DNA of 64,000 nucleotides, taken from Sequoia sempervirens. Its lineage: Eukaryota > Streptophyta > Pinopsida > Cupressales > Cupressaceae. Position 1 is the first letter of the stretch; each line of letters begins with the position of its first letter. The notes under the pieces are model-generated. The model had not been told where the DNA came from and searched no databases. It saw only the letters and a program-made list of their open reading frames with translations. Both the position numbers and the translations under genes were made by a program. Of the stretch, positions 1 to 12,144 are shown one piece after another. The stretch is taken from NCBI GenBank assembly GCA_007258455.2, contig VDFB02270651.1, forward strand, positions 701,402,217-701,466,216, given 5' to 3'.

Positions 1-370
1 AGGAGAATATTCCCATGGAATATTCCCTCCTCTGTTGCACAATTTAAATTTGTTTTAATTTGAAAAATATCCTTTTCCTCACCCATGAGAATATTCCAAA
101 GAATATTCTCTCCTCCAATCATTTGAAAAAGGGAATATTCTCACTTAGCCTCATATGCAAGTTAACTTATGTCTTCTTGTGCAAGTTAACTTTTGACCTC
201 TTGTAAAGGTCAAAAGTGTGCTTGTTTGGAAGGAATGAGAACCCTTGATTAAATTTCATCTTGCATTCTCACTCGTTGATGAGAATCCATGATCCATGCC
301 TCCAATTTCTTCCATCCTTGACCATTGATTAGCTTTTTCGATCTCAACCCTTCATTTCTCATTTGCTTTC

Positions 371-380
371 CTATAAATAG
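371..380 (+). promoter_or_regulatory. TATA-box-like element
   Basis: CTATAAATAG sits in an otherwise non-coding stretch and matches the plant TATA consensus. No downstream gene is attached to it. A decayed LTR promoter is the likeliest source, but this is inference from the motif alone. Confidence 0.3.
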
Positions 381-1780
381 TTCACTATTTGGAGACAAAT
401 GGATCGATCATCCATTTTTTATAGAGTAAACTTATGTTGTTGAAATCACTCACACTCACACTCTTTTTTAACTAATATTTAGCATATTTTAGTTCATTTT
501 AGTTGCATAAATAGATTAACTTCCATTAATGGCTTCCATAATGCATCCATTTCGATAATTAGATATTTAGGGTTTGAATCTTTTTAGTTTAAATTTCCTT
601 TAGATTAGCTTAGCAATTGCATATCTACATCTTTTAGCATAAAATCATGGTAGATTAGCTTTTTGCATCATACTCATCTTAGCATAAATCATGTTTTCAA
701 TCACATCTCACAATCACTTCATCGATTCTTTTCAATAGAATTGAATGAAATAAGCTCACTGATCACATAATTAGGAAAGAGTCATCGTTCCACATCAACA
801 TGACACCACTCCCAAAATGAGATAAGTTTCAAATAGGTTAGAATAGACATTTTAAACATTTTCATAATTTAGAATGCTTTGTTTTAATGAATGTTTAGTT
901 TAACTTCAATTCGATTGATCCTATTTAGATTGAGTATTAGTGGCTTTGTTATGCTTTGATTCATCATGAATCAAGCGTTATTGACCCATACTAGTATCCT
1001 CAGTTGACATTCTGGTGATAGAAGGAGGGAAAAACCATCAATTTAATCAATTTTTATCTCAAATTCCATTCGTTTTAACTTTTGTAGGATAGAGCGACAC
1101 TCAACTCAATTTCAGCGACGCACTTTGCAAGGTGTCGCCATATAGCGATGCTATCTTAATTTGAAACAACAAAACCTATTAAATGCACTAATGCTGATTA
1201 AAAAATGGTGATGCTAATACTTTTTAGAGGTATCAAAATCTGAAAATTGTGATGCTCAACCAAATCATGACACTATCATGCTCACTATTCTTTCTGTAGA
1301 GTGACACCCTAGTTCACCAGAGCGACACTATCGTATACAACAATGCCCAATTTTGGTAAGAAATTTAACAATCATTTTTCAACATGTGTTTTGATTTTTT
1401 TGATTCATCAGATTACTAACACACTTCTAACATTGTTTTGGTTGTTAGACTAACAGGGTTTTGCAAGTTGGACGACATGAAGCTAGAGTGAAGAAGCATT
1501 TTCTTCTTAAGATTTTATGATTGTAACAAGCGTTTAATGCTTTGGGGCAATTATAACCAAGTTTCTTATGCTTTTTTACTTTATGCTCTAGGACCTCACT
1601 AATTTTCATTTGGGTTTAAAATGAACACTCAAATGGGACTAAAATTGAACCTTTATTTTATCATTGTCTTTTGGGTTTTAAAATTGAACAAAACAACTTA
1701 ATATTTTATTTGGTGCATAAATTGAATTCATCTTATCTTTAGTCAATAAAATGAATTAGTGTCGACTTTGTTGTGACACA

Positions 1781-1950
1781 CTTGTAGTGTGTATCCAATC
1801 CCCTTGTGCTTTGTGCAATCTTGGGTTAAGAGAAACACTCCAAGTGTACTTCGTTGTTTGTGTGCACTTATAGTACATATCTTATCCCCTTGCACTTTGT
1901 GCGATCTTGGGTGGAGACAAATACTTAAGTACACTTTTATGCTTTGTGTC
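1781..1950. repeat. Two-unit tandem repeat, period about 86 bp
   Basis: The unit starting at 1781 (CTTGTAGTGTGTATCC) and the unit starting at 1867 (CTTATAGTACATATCT) both continue with a CCCCTTG-CTTTGTGC-ATCTTGGGT core and a run of AGTGTACTT/AAGTACACTT. The two copies are visibly diverged. Short open frames on both strands over this region are by-products of the repeat. Confidence 0.6.
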
Positions 1951-3049
1951 ACCCTTAAGAGAGGACTTACTATGAGATGCACCCCACAACGAGAAACTCA
2001 TAGGAAATTTTTTGGAAGCACGTTTATTAGTGGGCTATATTAAAGTATGGGAAATCGTGAGAATGTACCTTCTATCCTAAAATGTATAACATACTGCACC
2101 TAGTACCATGCCTTAAGTGGAATGGGAATGGTAGTAAGAGCCTTAAGTGGAAAAGTGGGTGTGTATATTGTTGGGTGTTCTCAGTTTGTTACTAAGAACC
2201 AAATTTTTTAGTTACCAAAAATCCTTAATGCTTGTCGGTGCAAGAATGATCATTATGAAGCTACCCCACATTTGTACTATTCATTGTTGAAATAGAAAAA
2301 TCCTTAGGATCTTAGGATCTTCATGATTTTGAGATTTGGTGGTCCTGAGAAGTGTGTGTCGTGGAGGAGAGCCAGTGTCACCAAATCTCTAACTATTCAC
2401 ATTGTCTTATTGTTTGGAGAAATTTGAGTGGGGACTCAACAAGTATGGTCATTTCAAACCTAGGATTGTAAATGATTGTGAGTCAGTTTAATACATTGCT
2501 TGGTTCCAAAATGTTACAAAACAAACATTCACTATCTTCCTCGAAATTTCAAACACTTTGTCTTAAATATGGATACCTTTTGAAATAGCCTTGATATTAC
2601 TGCTTTTCCTAAGGGTTTCTATCCTTAGAGATTTCTAAATATCTTGAATTATATCTCAATCCATATTTTTAAATATCATGGATCAAGCATAATCAGCCCA
2701 TAATAGTATCCTCAGTCGATACATTGTTATAGTATTCTGTTGTGTTTCCCTTGGTAGTTTTATAGTTTCAAGCATGCATCCTAAGTCATTTTCTACATGT
2801 ACCCATTTTGTAATCTCTCTTCAATTATCAATAGAAATCTTTTACAATGGCTCTACCACTTTTACTAAAAAAAGAAGAAATAGAGTATAATTTTTTGCAA
2901 TTTTTGCAAGAGAATAGGTGAAAGGTAATAGGATATTTCATTTCAATTTCATTCATGGAAACCAAACATTAAAGACCAATGAAATGGAAAATAGTAGACT
3001 TTTAGAATAGAGATATAGTCATAGTGGGTTAATTTTCCTCAAGGGATTA

Positions 3050-3990
3050 AAAATGGTTGAAGGTCTACCTTTTATTGAATATACAAAAGAAGTGTGTGAA
3101 ACATATTATTGGAAAAAAACGTAGAACTAGTTTTCCAATTGGTAAATCTAAAGGAGCTAAACACCATCTTAAAATAATTCATATAAATTTATTTGGTCAT
3201 ATAAAAACACCTTTGAATAAGTCAAATTATTTTCTAACCTTAATTGATGATCACTGAAAAAAAAATGGGTATACTTTCTAGATACAAAATAAGAAAAGTT
3301 TGACACATTTGAATAATTCAAAAGATTAGCTGAAAACAAAGTGGAAAGTACATTAAAGTGATAAGGTCATGTAATGGATGAAAGTACAAATCAAATTAGT
3401 TTTTTTTTTATATATAAAGATCATAGAATTAAGAGAGAGTTAACTATTTTCCTACACTTTACAATAAAATGGAGTTGTTGAAAGAAAGAGTATGACCATG
3501 GTTGAAACGGTAAGGATTATGATGAAAATAAGTTGGATAATTTCTTTTTGTGGAAGAAATATGCACAACGATTTATCTTATAAATATAAGTCTTACCAAA
3601 TTAGTTAAAGAAATGAATATTGAACAAATAGGTTTTAGAATTAAGCCAAGTGTTGATTATTTGAGGGTATTTTGATGCATTACTTATAAACACATATCAA
3701 AGGAAAAAAGGTTTAAGCTAAATGATAAAGTCCTAATATATAATTTTATTTTTTATGAATACAAAAATAAAGCATACAAGTTGTATAATCCAATAAGAAA
3801 CATCCTTGTGATAATTAGAGATGTGATACTTAATGAAACAACAAAATATACCAAAGAAAATGAAACATAGGGAAAAGAGATAGTGATTAATGAAGTTTAA
3901 GAAGAAGAAGAAGAAGATAATGAACTTTGACCATGTAGTGGAAGAACAATAAAGTATCAAAAATATCAAAGGAGAATACAAAAGAACTAT
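3050..3990 (+). pseudogene. Ty1/copia integrase fragment, decayed
   Basis: Read across frames, this gives the order of a copia integrase: the end of the GAG-pre-integrase domain (KRRTSFPIGKSKGAK), the first part of the catalytic core (LIDDH followed by WVYFL), a decayed NGVVERK-like segment near 3465-3490, and the C-terminal part with a KPSVDYLRVF-like stretch (about 3645) and KAYKLYNPI (about 3770). It carries several stops and small frameshifts and is cut off near the assembly gap. In life this domain inserts retrotransposon cDNA. No LTR belonging to it could be found, so it is an isolated relic. Confidence 0.75.
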
Positions 3991-4004
3991 CGATCAAATC
4001 TTAT

Positions 4005-4104
4005 NNNNNNNNNNNNNNNNNNNNNNNNNNNNNNNNNNNNNNNNNNNNNNNNNNNNNNNNNNNNNNNNNNNNNNNNNNNNNNNNNNNNNNNNNNNNNNNN
4101 NNNN
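4005..4104. other. Assembly gap of 100 Ns
   Basis: Exactly 100 N characters, the conventional placeholder for a gap of unknown size. Sequence continuity between the copia relic on its left and the gypsy piece on its right cannot be assumed. Confidence 0.99.
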
Positions 4105-4619
4105 CATCTTCTATATATAAGGAGGTTTGATATGATTTAAGGATAGGTAAGAAAGGAGAGGGAGATAAAGAAATAAACAAGTGGAAGAAACTAAGTTGTC
4201 GAGATCTTAAGATCCGATTTACAATTTGAAGGTTGAATCCTAACATTTAATCAAGCTTTCAAAGCTATTATATTAATAAAATAAATATGTTCTTTACATA
4301 TTATTTTTGGTAATTTATTTTGTGTTATTAATGAGGTTTGAATTTGAAAGGTCTATTTATTGTATGCTTAGATATACCTTAATTGGAGTCTCCAATCTTG
4401 ACTATATTATTTGGTAATAGAGAAATTCAATGAAGTGAGTCTTCTAGAAAGTGAGTGTTGGGTAGAAGATTCTTGTGACTTGAATTGGTTGTGGACATAT
4501 CATCGAAAAACTGAGGTAGTTCATATTGAATTTGAAGATGCTATCTAGAAGGATGGATAGAGGTGCAAGTGTACATTTTGTAGAATGAATTGAAAAAATG
4601 TTCAATATGATGAGGAATG

Positions 4620-5160
4620 TCTGAATCCGTTTGGATGTGGTAGAGGAAAATATAAGAGGAGATGTGTTGAACCATATATTAGATGATAGGGATGATGAAA
4701 ATAATGATGGATTAGTTGAAGATGTCATAGTTCAAGACAAAGGTGGAGAAGAAAGAATGTTGAAGGCTATTTCTAGGCTTGGCAAGAAAAGAAGAATTGT
4801 TTTTCCTAATCATTCTAGTAATCTATATTTTGAAGAATTAGTTGATTGGATTAATGATATTGAGGAATATTTTTAGTATGAGAAAATTAATGACCCTAAT
4901 AGAGTGAAATTTACAAATAAAAAATTGAAATGTTATGCTACACTTTGGTGGAAGGAAACTTAATTAGAAAGAAATATGAAAGGTGAACTAAAGTTGAGAA
5001 ATGAGATAAAATGGAAAAAGAAGTTGAAATTCAAGTTTATTCTTGCAAGTTATAGTTGAGTACTAAAGAGCTTACAAAATTTGGATAAAAATATTTAAGT
5101 GTGAAGGAATATACCATCGAGTATTATATGTTGTTAATTTGAGTAGGTCATTTTAAAGAT
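4620..5160 (+). pseudogene. Ty3/gypsy gag fragment, decayed
   Basis: The longest open stretch (4631-4876) ends with FEELVDWINDIEEYF. After an in-frame TAG it continues with a segment resembling DPNRVKFTNKKLKCYATLWW and then SLQNLDKN. This is the conserved core of the plant gypsy capsid (Retrotrans_gag): a D-W-(I/L)-x-x-(I/V)-E-x-(Y/F)-F block, then a variable linker, then a Y-A-x-x-W-W block. Upstream, GKKRRIVFPNHSS matches the basic lead-in found in such gags. Only gag is visible, and no zinc knuckle or pol follows. Capsid assembly would be the original role. Confidence 0.7.
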
Positions 5161-5239
5161 AATTAGGAAAAGTGGTTAGATATACTAATGAATTAAGGGG
5201 ATAATATAGGATGAATTAAGCATGTTAATTATCTACTTT

Positions 5240-5310
5240 GTTGGGTCACAAAACCACCAAGATGCATCAAAAGGAAGGGACTCAAGGAAAATTTGGCATT
5301 GAAAATTTGA
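5240..5310. repeat. Dispersed repeat, copy 1
   Basis: GGGTCACAAAACCACCAAGA followed by ATGCATCAAAAGGAAGG matches 22672-22745 (GGGTTACAAAACTACCAAGA and onward) with scattered substitutions over about 65 bp. The similarity fades on both sides. It may be a fragment of an LTR or of a short dispersed element. Confidence 0.5.
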
Positions 5311-7297
5311 GCCTGAACAATGGATATGGTTGGAACACGTGTCTAATGCAAGGACAATGAGAATTTATAATATCTAGTTAGACTAAAAATGGAAAAAACA
5401 AGGGAGCAAGATTGACTCATGATGGATAAAACATATGTACATGATGAAGCTCACAACCAATTAATATGACAACACATGGCCACTAAAATATGAATGTGAC
5501 AAAATTTTAACACAATGTAGACCAACCTTGTAGAGGAAGGATGGAGTCACTTTCCTCTATCAAACACCATCTTGCTAGAAAGGAATTGATTTTCATCAAC
5601 ATGAATCTATCATGTTCATACAACTACAACAAATGTAGCCTTCTTCCTTTAAGCACAAACTTGTGATTGTCTCTAAAAATTGATTATTTTACTCAACATT
5701 AACATTTCCATTGTATGGAAACCACAAAACATAGGCCATCACAACACCTTGCATTGTATCCATTATATTTATAGAATCTGGGAGTAAAAATTAAAAACTT
5801 AACCAACACCAAAAAGACACTGGTATTTTCTGACATGTTGACCTCCTTGGATGAATTGAGGGAAAAAAATATTTCCTCCAATTCACATTGCAAAGAAAAA
5901 TATGCTACTCCTTCTTGTTGGCATGAAGAAAACTCATACTCTAATAGCTCAAACTAAAAATAGTGAAGCTTGGGCATATAGGAATCTTCAGTTCAATTGG
6001 TTGATCATCAACCCAGAGAACTTGTTGTTGCTCAACATCATCATAATTTTTATGTTGGGCCCAATTGAAATAATCAAACTTAAGTACACAATAATCCACA
6101 CTATGAGAAGCTACATCCTCATAAAGGAAGATTCATATTCAATTCCACTCACTGCAAGAACAATAAACAACCATCATAACTTGAAGTCACTTATGTTGAT
6201 GCAATCTTTATCAGCACAACATTTTGGATCAAGAGACACTTCAGGTGAAGAGATACACTCTTCAAATTGTCTCATTGTTTCAATCTTCTATTAGAAATCT
6301 ATTATAATACATGTGCTGCAAAAATTAAACATCTAGCACACTTCTTCCACATTCAACTCTATAGAATCACTTTCATATTACCCTTTTTAAAGTGAACTAT
6401 GCATGGGGAAGACAACATATTGCACACCAAATGAAGAGGCTCTCATATGTATCCATATGATCACCCACTTCACATTATTCAAGTATAAACTCTTTATATT
6501 GAGCATCATCAACTATACAAACACTTATCTCTACATTTATCTCTTCATGTACAGTTGTGCCTATGCTATCCTCATGAAAACCATCAATAACAACTTTAAA
6601 ATTATAAAAAGGGACAAAATAAGGTAAGAGATCAAACAAGAAGATATCTTATTTTTCACTATTTGTATCACCAAATGTGTGTGTTTTATACAATTAACTA
6701 CTTATATTGGTTCATTTGATGATTCATTTGCATACACATCTTCCTCATTGTCTATACTATGTAGGGTCATACTCCTCATTCATAGACTAGATGCCATCAT
6801 AGATTGATTTATTGCAATCACCTATGGATGATTGATCTAGTTGAAGGTAGGTGCACATGTTGTCATCTTCATTTGTATTGTTGTCATATATTTAATCGAA
6901 ACCTTATTCTACCCACTTGCAAACACAATCATCACTTGATAATGTGCTTCTACTTGAGGCCACCTCTATAAAATCTCTATCATCATCATGTTTATCACTA
7001 GAAACTTATATTTTGAGGATAAATATATTTTAATAATAGACCATCAACAAAATTAACACACATGAATTCCTTCTGCATGTCCACCAAATTAAATTATTTA
7101 TGTATTGAACCCAAACCTAGAGTAACATCATAGGCTATGAGAAACATATTAATACAAGCGTGTTAAGTCAAAATAATTTTGGATCTTGGAAAGAGCAGTA
7201 AAAACCTATGATTGAAATCCATGTTAGAATCTCCCTCTTACTATATGATATTTTATGATTCTTCAACAAGAACAATAGGGTCTAGATGAAAACAAAA
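5311..7297. other. Unassigned, no clear gene
   Basis: The open frame at 5902-6294 (130 codons, +) lacks any recognisable domain and is rich in I, L and N, as expected for AT-rich random frames. On - the stretch could be the eroded continuation of the gag piece at 7298-7528, but I could not follow a convincing reading. Confidence 0.4.
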
Positions 7298-7528
7298 TTA
7301 TCCTTCAAATACAACCACAATTTTATTCCACGAAGCAAAAGAATGATCAAGGAAACCACCATACCAATTCTTCACCTTTCCATCTAGTGACAAAACAAAA
7401 AATCTCATCCATGTCTTCATCATCAAATTGATAATTTTCCATGAAATCTGAAAATACTCCAACATGTACATCCCCCTCCCAATGATCATACCCATTGAAC
7501 CTTGACATCAATATATAGATTGAATATA
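7298..7528 (-). pseudogene. Ty3/gypsy gag fragment (C-terminal side of the 12-kb insertion)
   Basis: Two overlapping minus frames together give FNGYDHWEGDVHVGVFSDFM, then a segment like MENYQFDDED, then FVLSLDGKVKNWYGG and SFASWNKIVVVFEG. This is the usual gag layout: an FNG-D entry, an FxxFMENY helix, an LSLDGxxxxWYxGL block and SWxxIVxxFE. One frameshift near 7390-7400 separates the halves. The fragment stops exactly at the 12-kb transposon end, and the same frame resumes on the far side at 19531-19830, so it was interrupted by that insertion. Confidence 0.7.
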
Positions 7529-7552
7529 GGGCTGATGCAAGAAGTTGGGTAC
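7529..7552 (+). repeat. Left terminal inverted repeat of the 12-kb element
   Basis: Begins GGGCTGAT and continues GCAAGAAGTTGGGTAC. It matches the inverted right end except in four bases after GGG. The same terminal motif, with G for one base and CC near the inner end, borders the 1.14-kb element at 29696-30838. Confidence 0.8.
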
Positions 7553-8362
7553 ATAAAAATCTCAAAAAGTGGAAGTGTTTTTGCTATTTTTCAGAATTTG
7601 TCACACTTGAACTGAAAATTTGAGACACACAATGAATCTTAGAAAAATTCATTAATATGAAATTTAGCATTTTGAATCTAGTTTCCAAATATGTAAATTA
7701 TTCAAATACCCAGATTATAGAAATTAAATTTTGATAGGGATCTATAAAAACCACTTTTTAAAAGTCCCTATTTTTTTACAATACCAAGCACATGTACGGA
7801 CAACACTTTTTGACCCAAATAAAAGTATTTTGCTAATTCCTTTTGGGAAAAGAGAGCTAACAACATGAAGTTTGGTCTGGAATTTTTTTGTAATTTTTGG
7901 TTGAATATTTTTTTTTAATTAAATTTATATTGGCCTTAATTGCTATTTTTAAAAATCAACGTGTACGGACAGCATAATTGGACCTAAACTAAACATTTTT
8001 TCACTCTTTTTTTTTTCATTGTGTAGAGAATTGTCTGAAGTTTGATCCCATATAGTTTTTTTTACAAAAAACTTAACCAAAAAAAAGTCTAATATTTCAA
8101 GTTTAAGGACTAGTTTGCTTAGAAATTAATTAAAAAATAGCAAACATAATCCAATATTAATAAAAATTATATATTTGGAAAGTAGACATCATTTTCTATA
8201 ATGGGTTTTAATTTTATAGATTGATTCAAAAAAGAAGTTCATCAGCCATGTTGTCAATCTCCCTGAGTTTTTTAGTTGCAGGTCAAAGGCTAAGGCTCAG
8301 ATCACCAAACCTTTCCCAAGCCTAAAACCAAGGCTGGATGTGGTGTGGGAATTCGACTTTTA
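7553..8362 (+). repeat. Left arm shared with the 1.14-kb non-autonomous element
   Basis: This arm is colinear with the reverse complement of 30838-30050. Anchors include CTAGTTTCCAAATATG (about 7680), AATACCCAGATTATA (about 7707), AAACCACTTTTTAAAA (about 7750), TTTTGACCCAAATAA (about 7808), and a GGTCAAAGG/AAGCCTAAAACC stretch at 8280-8335. Identity is moderate with indels, so the two elements are relatives and not recent copies. No gene is visible. Promoter or transposase-binding function is inferred from position only. Confidence 0.65.
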
Positions 8363-8510
8363 AATAACGCATACGCGTTACAAAAATGCATACACGTTAT
8401 TTAAATGAAACGCGTACACGTTATCTATTTACCTGTTGAGTAAAGGTAATGCGTACACGTTATGAAACACGTATGTGTTCCTAGAACATAACGCGTACAC
8501 ATTTCTAATA
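8363..8510. repeat. Left subterminal palindrome cluster (AACG-N6-CGTT)
   Basis: Contains AACGCATACGCGTT (8366-8379), AACGCGTACACGTT (8409-8422), AATGCGTACACGTT (about 8449), ACACGTATGTGT and AACGCGTACACATT: about six near-palindromic CpG-containing words in 150 bp. Related words recur at 19371-19466 inside the right end, and AACGAGATCTCGTT occurs in the short relative at 29775-29788. Multiple subterminal motifs are typical transposase-binding sites in plant transposons; that role here is inference. Confidence 0.6.
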
Positions 8511-8933
8511 TAGCCATTTTTCCCTAATTTAAAAAATACTGGTAAAACACGATTTTCCTTCAACATTTTTTTTTGCAGTACGGTCTGAAAGTGTCATTTT
8601 CTTCATTTTTTATTGCAAATTTGTCTTGTGTAGGGCATATTTTATTCAAATTGTTGGAAGAGACAAAGTGCAGGTTGAATTTTCTGAAGTGGAATCAAGT
8701 AGAAGAACATTTTAGAATAAGATTTTGAAAAGGAGAATTTTTGGATGTACTCATGATGTTTTTGTACTTCAGAGTTTATAGAAAAAATGATTTTCATAAT
8801 ACATAGTTTAATTTGAATATTTGAAGGAGGTGGCAATTTGAAAATAGGTTTTTTGAATTATTTTTTTTGTTATCAAAAAGGGTTTGGCAACCGTGGGTGA
8901 TAAGAAAAGACAAAAAAAAGATGTAGAAAATTA

Positions 8934-11900
8934 ATGACACTCGAAGAAATTCAAGCAAATAAAGATAAGGAGGCAAAAAGACAAAAGGAAAGGAGAGAAA
9001 GGATTCGTCAAATAAAAGATTTGGAAGCATCTAGTTCCAAGAATGTTCAAGAGGAAGCCATGAATGATGAAATGAATGTAAATGATGCAAATGTGGAGAT
9101 GGTGAATATGGAAGAAAATGCAATTACGTAGACAAACCCAACTATGCCTTCAACTTCAACTTTGAATGATATGCAAACAACTTCGGGTATGTCTTCAAAT
9201 CCACCTCCCAATGATATGGAAAATGCACCTATTCAAACAATCTATCTAGGTATGTGTTCAAACCCAAGTTTTGATAATATTGATATTGTTTGTTTAGATG
9301 AAGCTAGATACACCATTGATGAGATCGATAATATTAGGGTTGAAACAATGCAAAAACAAAAAAATGATGAAATTATATCGTATGAGAATGCAAATGAGAT
9401 GAAATCCCTAATATTGATGAAAACGAGAATGAAATCCCTCATATTGATGAAAATGAGAATGAAATCCCTTTTACATTTGAAAATGAAAATGAAACCCCTT
9501 GTGTGAATGAAAATGAAACTCCTATGGATAAAGGTGATTTTTTTTTTACAATTGAAACAGATGTGCTAGATAACCTTCGTGGTAAAGTTTCTTCAAGAAA
9601 AATTAGAAATTATGGAAATAAAATATATAAAATGTTTTTTTATAGAAAGAAATTAGGATTCCAATGTCAACTCATGGTGCGATTGATGAGAATGTTGAAA
9701 ATGAGAAAAGTGATGAAAAAAAATTTTTTGTAAAATCAAAAAAGAAAGATGATTTAGTAGAACAAGTCATATCTAGTGTTGCTAATGCTATTGATGTTAT
9801 TGGTAAGAAAATTTGATCGAAAGATAAGAATGTGGCTCGTCGTGCAATAACAACTGCTCTAGTTGATAAAACAACTTCAAATAAAAGAATGTTAAGTAAA
9901 ATTAGTAAATGTGTAAAAGTAAATCCTAGAACTTTGATAAGAGTTGCTAAAAGAAGAGAAAGTATTGAAAAGGATCCTATTAATCAATGTTGGAGTTTTA
10001 GTGGTAGACTCCCAAGATTAGACATGAAATTAACTAATGAAATTAAATCTTTAATCGATAAATTTTGGCATGATAATACAAGAGTATCACCTAACATTAG
10101 AGATGTCTTAAAATAAAGGGTGGGTTCCAAAATTCGTGAACCTCATCCAAAGCATCTCTTAGATATGACTCAAACTGAATTATATAAAAAAATTTTAGAT
10201 GCTTCAATCTTACCATTGAATATTAACATAAGTCAAAGATCATTCGAAAAGTGTAAACCTTGGTATGTTAGAATTAATAAGCAACAAATCTCTTGTTGTT
10301 GTAAGAATCATGTACAATTTCGTTATTATTATGATATATTTCGATATATACGATGCACTTTGCATGCTAACCAAATTATGCAGGACATTTGTGGCATTAA
10401 TATGCCACCTAAAAGAATCAAAGATTTTATAGCAGGTTTGTTTTGTGATCCCTCTTTAAATGAAAACTCATTTTTTTTAAAAGCATGCATTTCTGGAGAA
10501 TGCGATAGATGTGGTAACTTTTCATTATTAGGAGAATGTATGCATGAAAGTAGTTTAGATGAATTTGGACAACAATTAGTGGATGTAAAAAATTTAAAAA
10601 TGTTGAGTATTCTTTAAAAGATGGAAAAACTAGAAAACGTGTTGAGCTAATTGTGGAAAAAGTTAGTGTGCATGCTTTTATTAATGAATTTAAAGATAAG
10701 TTTGTACCTAAATATGTTCAACACTCTCATAATGCTCATTGGCTTGATAATCAATTTCGTTTATGTAAAAATAGATTCCCAATTGGAACTATATTGTCAA
10801 TTGTTGATTTTGCTGAAAATTATACTCTTGCTCCACAAGAAGAAATTCAATCACAATATTATAATTCAATGCAAGTAGCTATATTTTATCACATTGTTTA
10901 TAGACATGCAGAAGATAGTACAAAAGATAATAGAATAATTTTGAGAGAGTACCATTTTTATGTAAGTGATAATCGATTACATTCATCTGAGTTTGTACAA
11001 TATTGTTTTGATATATTTTATAAAAATTTAAAAGAGAGAGGAATTCAAAAGCTAAAACATCTCATATGGTCAGATAGTTGCACGGGTCAATTCAAAAATG
11101 CTAGAATGTTTTATTGGTTATGTAGAGTTCATAAGGAAAATAATATCAAACACATATGGAGTTTTTTTGAAGCTGGTCATGGTAAGGGAGAACACGATGG
11201 AGCAGGTGCATGTGTGAAAAGAGCTCTTGCTAGAGAGAAACTAAAATTTGAGGATGCTGCGAAATTTAGAGATGCATGTGCAATTGTAGATTGGTGCAAT
11301 ACCAAATTATCTACAAGAACAAGTGAGAGATCAATAATTCGACGCTTCTTTTGGTTAGTTGAAGAAAATGATATTTTTTCTGGACAAGATTGTGAAACAA
11401 TTAATGGATCTGGAAAATGGAATTCGTTTAAGAGTTCAAATGAAAACACATGGGAAATATGGACAAGGGAGTTGGCATGCTTTTGTCAATTTTGTATTGT
11501 AGGTGATTGGGAGGCATGTGAAAATACAGAATGGGTTGAACAATGGCAACAAAGAGCCTTAACGCCTACATCGACAAATGTTCAACATGGAATGATAATT
11601 GAAGATATTCAAGTGTTCGCATTAGATGATTATGATCATGTTTCAGATCTTGTACAAGAAGGTACACTATTTATTGAGTTGAATTTTGTATGTATGCATG
11701 TTTATATGTGAATTAAATATAAGTCACTCTTTGTTGAATTTTTTATTTATTTTTGCAGGACATGTGTATGTTGTTGTTGCACCTGAGGGGAATGAAGAGG
11801 AGACAGATTACTGGTTGGGTAGATGTGTTGAGAGAAAACATAAGTTGGCACGTCCTAGAGTGGATGATGAAAAATTTGAGTATCCAACTGGTTCAGTGGT

Positions 11901-12144
11901 TGTTGTTGGCACCTGGCTTCAAAAATATTTGATGAGAAAGAATGGCTTGCCTGCATTTGAAGATTATGAAAGACACAAGAAGATTATACTTTATTCACAT
12001 TTGATTTTGGCAACCAATATAAAACTAGTTAGATATCAAGAGAGGCTTGCTAATAATTTTTTATGGACACTTTCAATGGATGATCATGAGACAATCATAG
12101 ATGCATTGAAAAAAAGAGAGGATGCAGATGGTACAACAGAGTAA
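8934..12144 (+). pseudogene. DDE-like transposase gene, copy 1 (decayed)
   Basis: The coding sequence spans two main exons, 8934-11661 and 11759-12144. Order: a basic helix near the start (KRQKERRERIRQ), a Ser/Asn-rich acidic region with ENENEIP-type repeats (about 9395-9520), a helix-turn-helix-like block (9832-10110), a Cys-rich block (SCCCKNHVQF, later CISGECDRCGNF), then the core with SIVDFAENY (D at 10806), IWSDSCTGQFKNA (D at 11073) and GHGKGEHDGAGA (E at 11190 or the nearby D). This spacing fits a DDE/D catalytic triad. The C-terminal exon has TDYWLGRCV and FEYPTGSVVVVG. The intron 11662-11758 has GT-AG ends and keeps phase. Breaks are an in-frame TAG near 9129, frameshifts near 9397, 9655 and 10600, a TGA near 9815 and a TAA at 10114. 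A homologue lies at 28560-29263 plus 55579-57350. The family is not recognised. Confidence 0.7.
11662..11758 (+). other. Intron of the transposase gene, copy 1
   Basis: Donor AAG|GTACAC and acceptor TTTTTGCAG|GA. Splicing joins a codon split after its first base and continues the frame into the C-terminal exon. The homologous copy has an intron at the equivalent place (about 56855-56992), so this intron belongs to the transposase family and is not a chance frame break. Confidence 0.75.

Larger units (their letters stand above)
1..3049. other. Non-coding, possibly old LTR-derived DNA
   Basis: I find no supportable gene here. CTATAAATAG at 371-380 is a good plant TATA box, about 50 bp upstream of a T-rich and CAC-rich stretch, so 1-480 could be a retroelement promoter or LTR end. 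Several GCGAC/GCGATG motifs lie at 1085-1330. A segment of about 60 bp at 960-1020 recurs, diverged, at 2675-2735. The short frames in this stretch have no recognisable similarity. Confidence 0.4.

Noticed and set aside
4001..4246. 81-codon minus frame across the gap
   Set aside because: Half of it is N characters.
5902..6294. 130-codon plus frame as a gene
   Set aside because: Rich in I, L and N with no domain, flanked by unassigned AT-rich DNA. Consistent with chance.
7347..7565. 72-codon minus frame as one gene
   Set aside because: Its first dozen residues come from the transposon terminal repeat; only the part below 7529 is gag.
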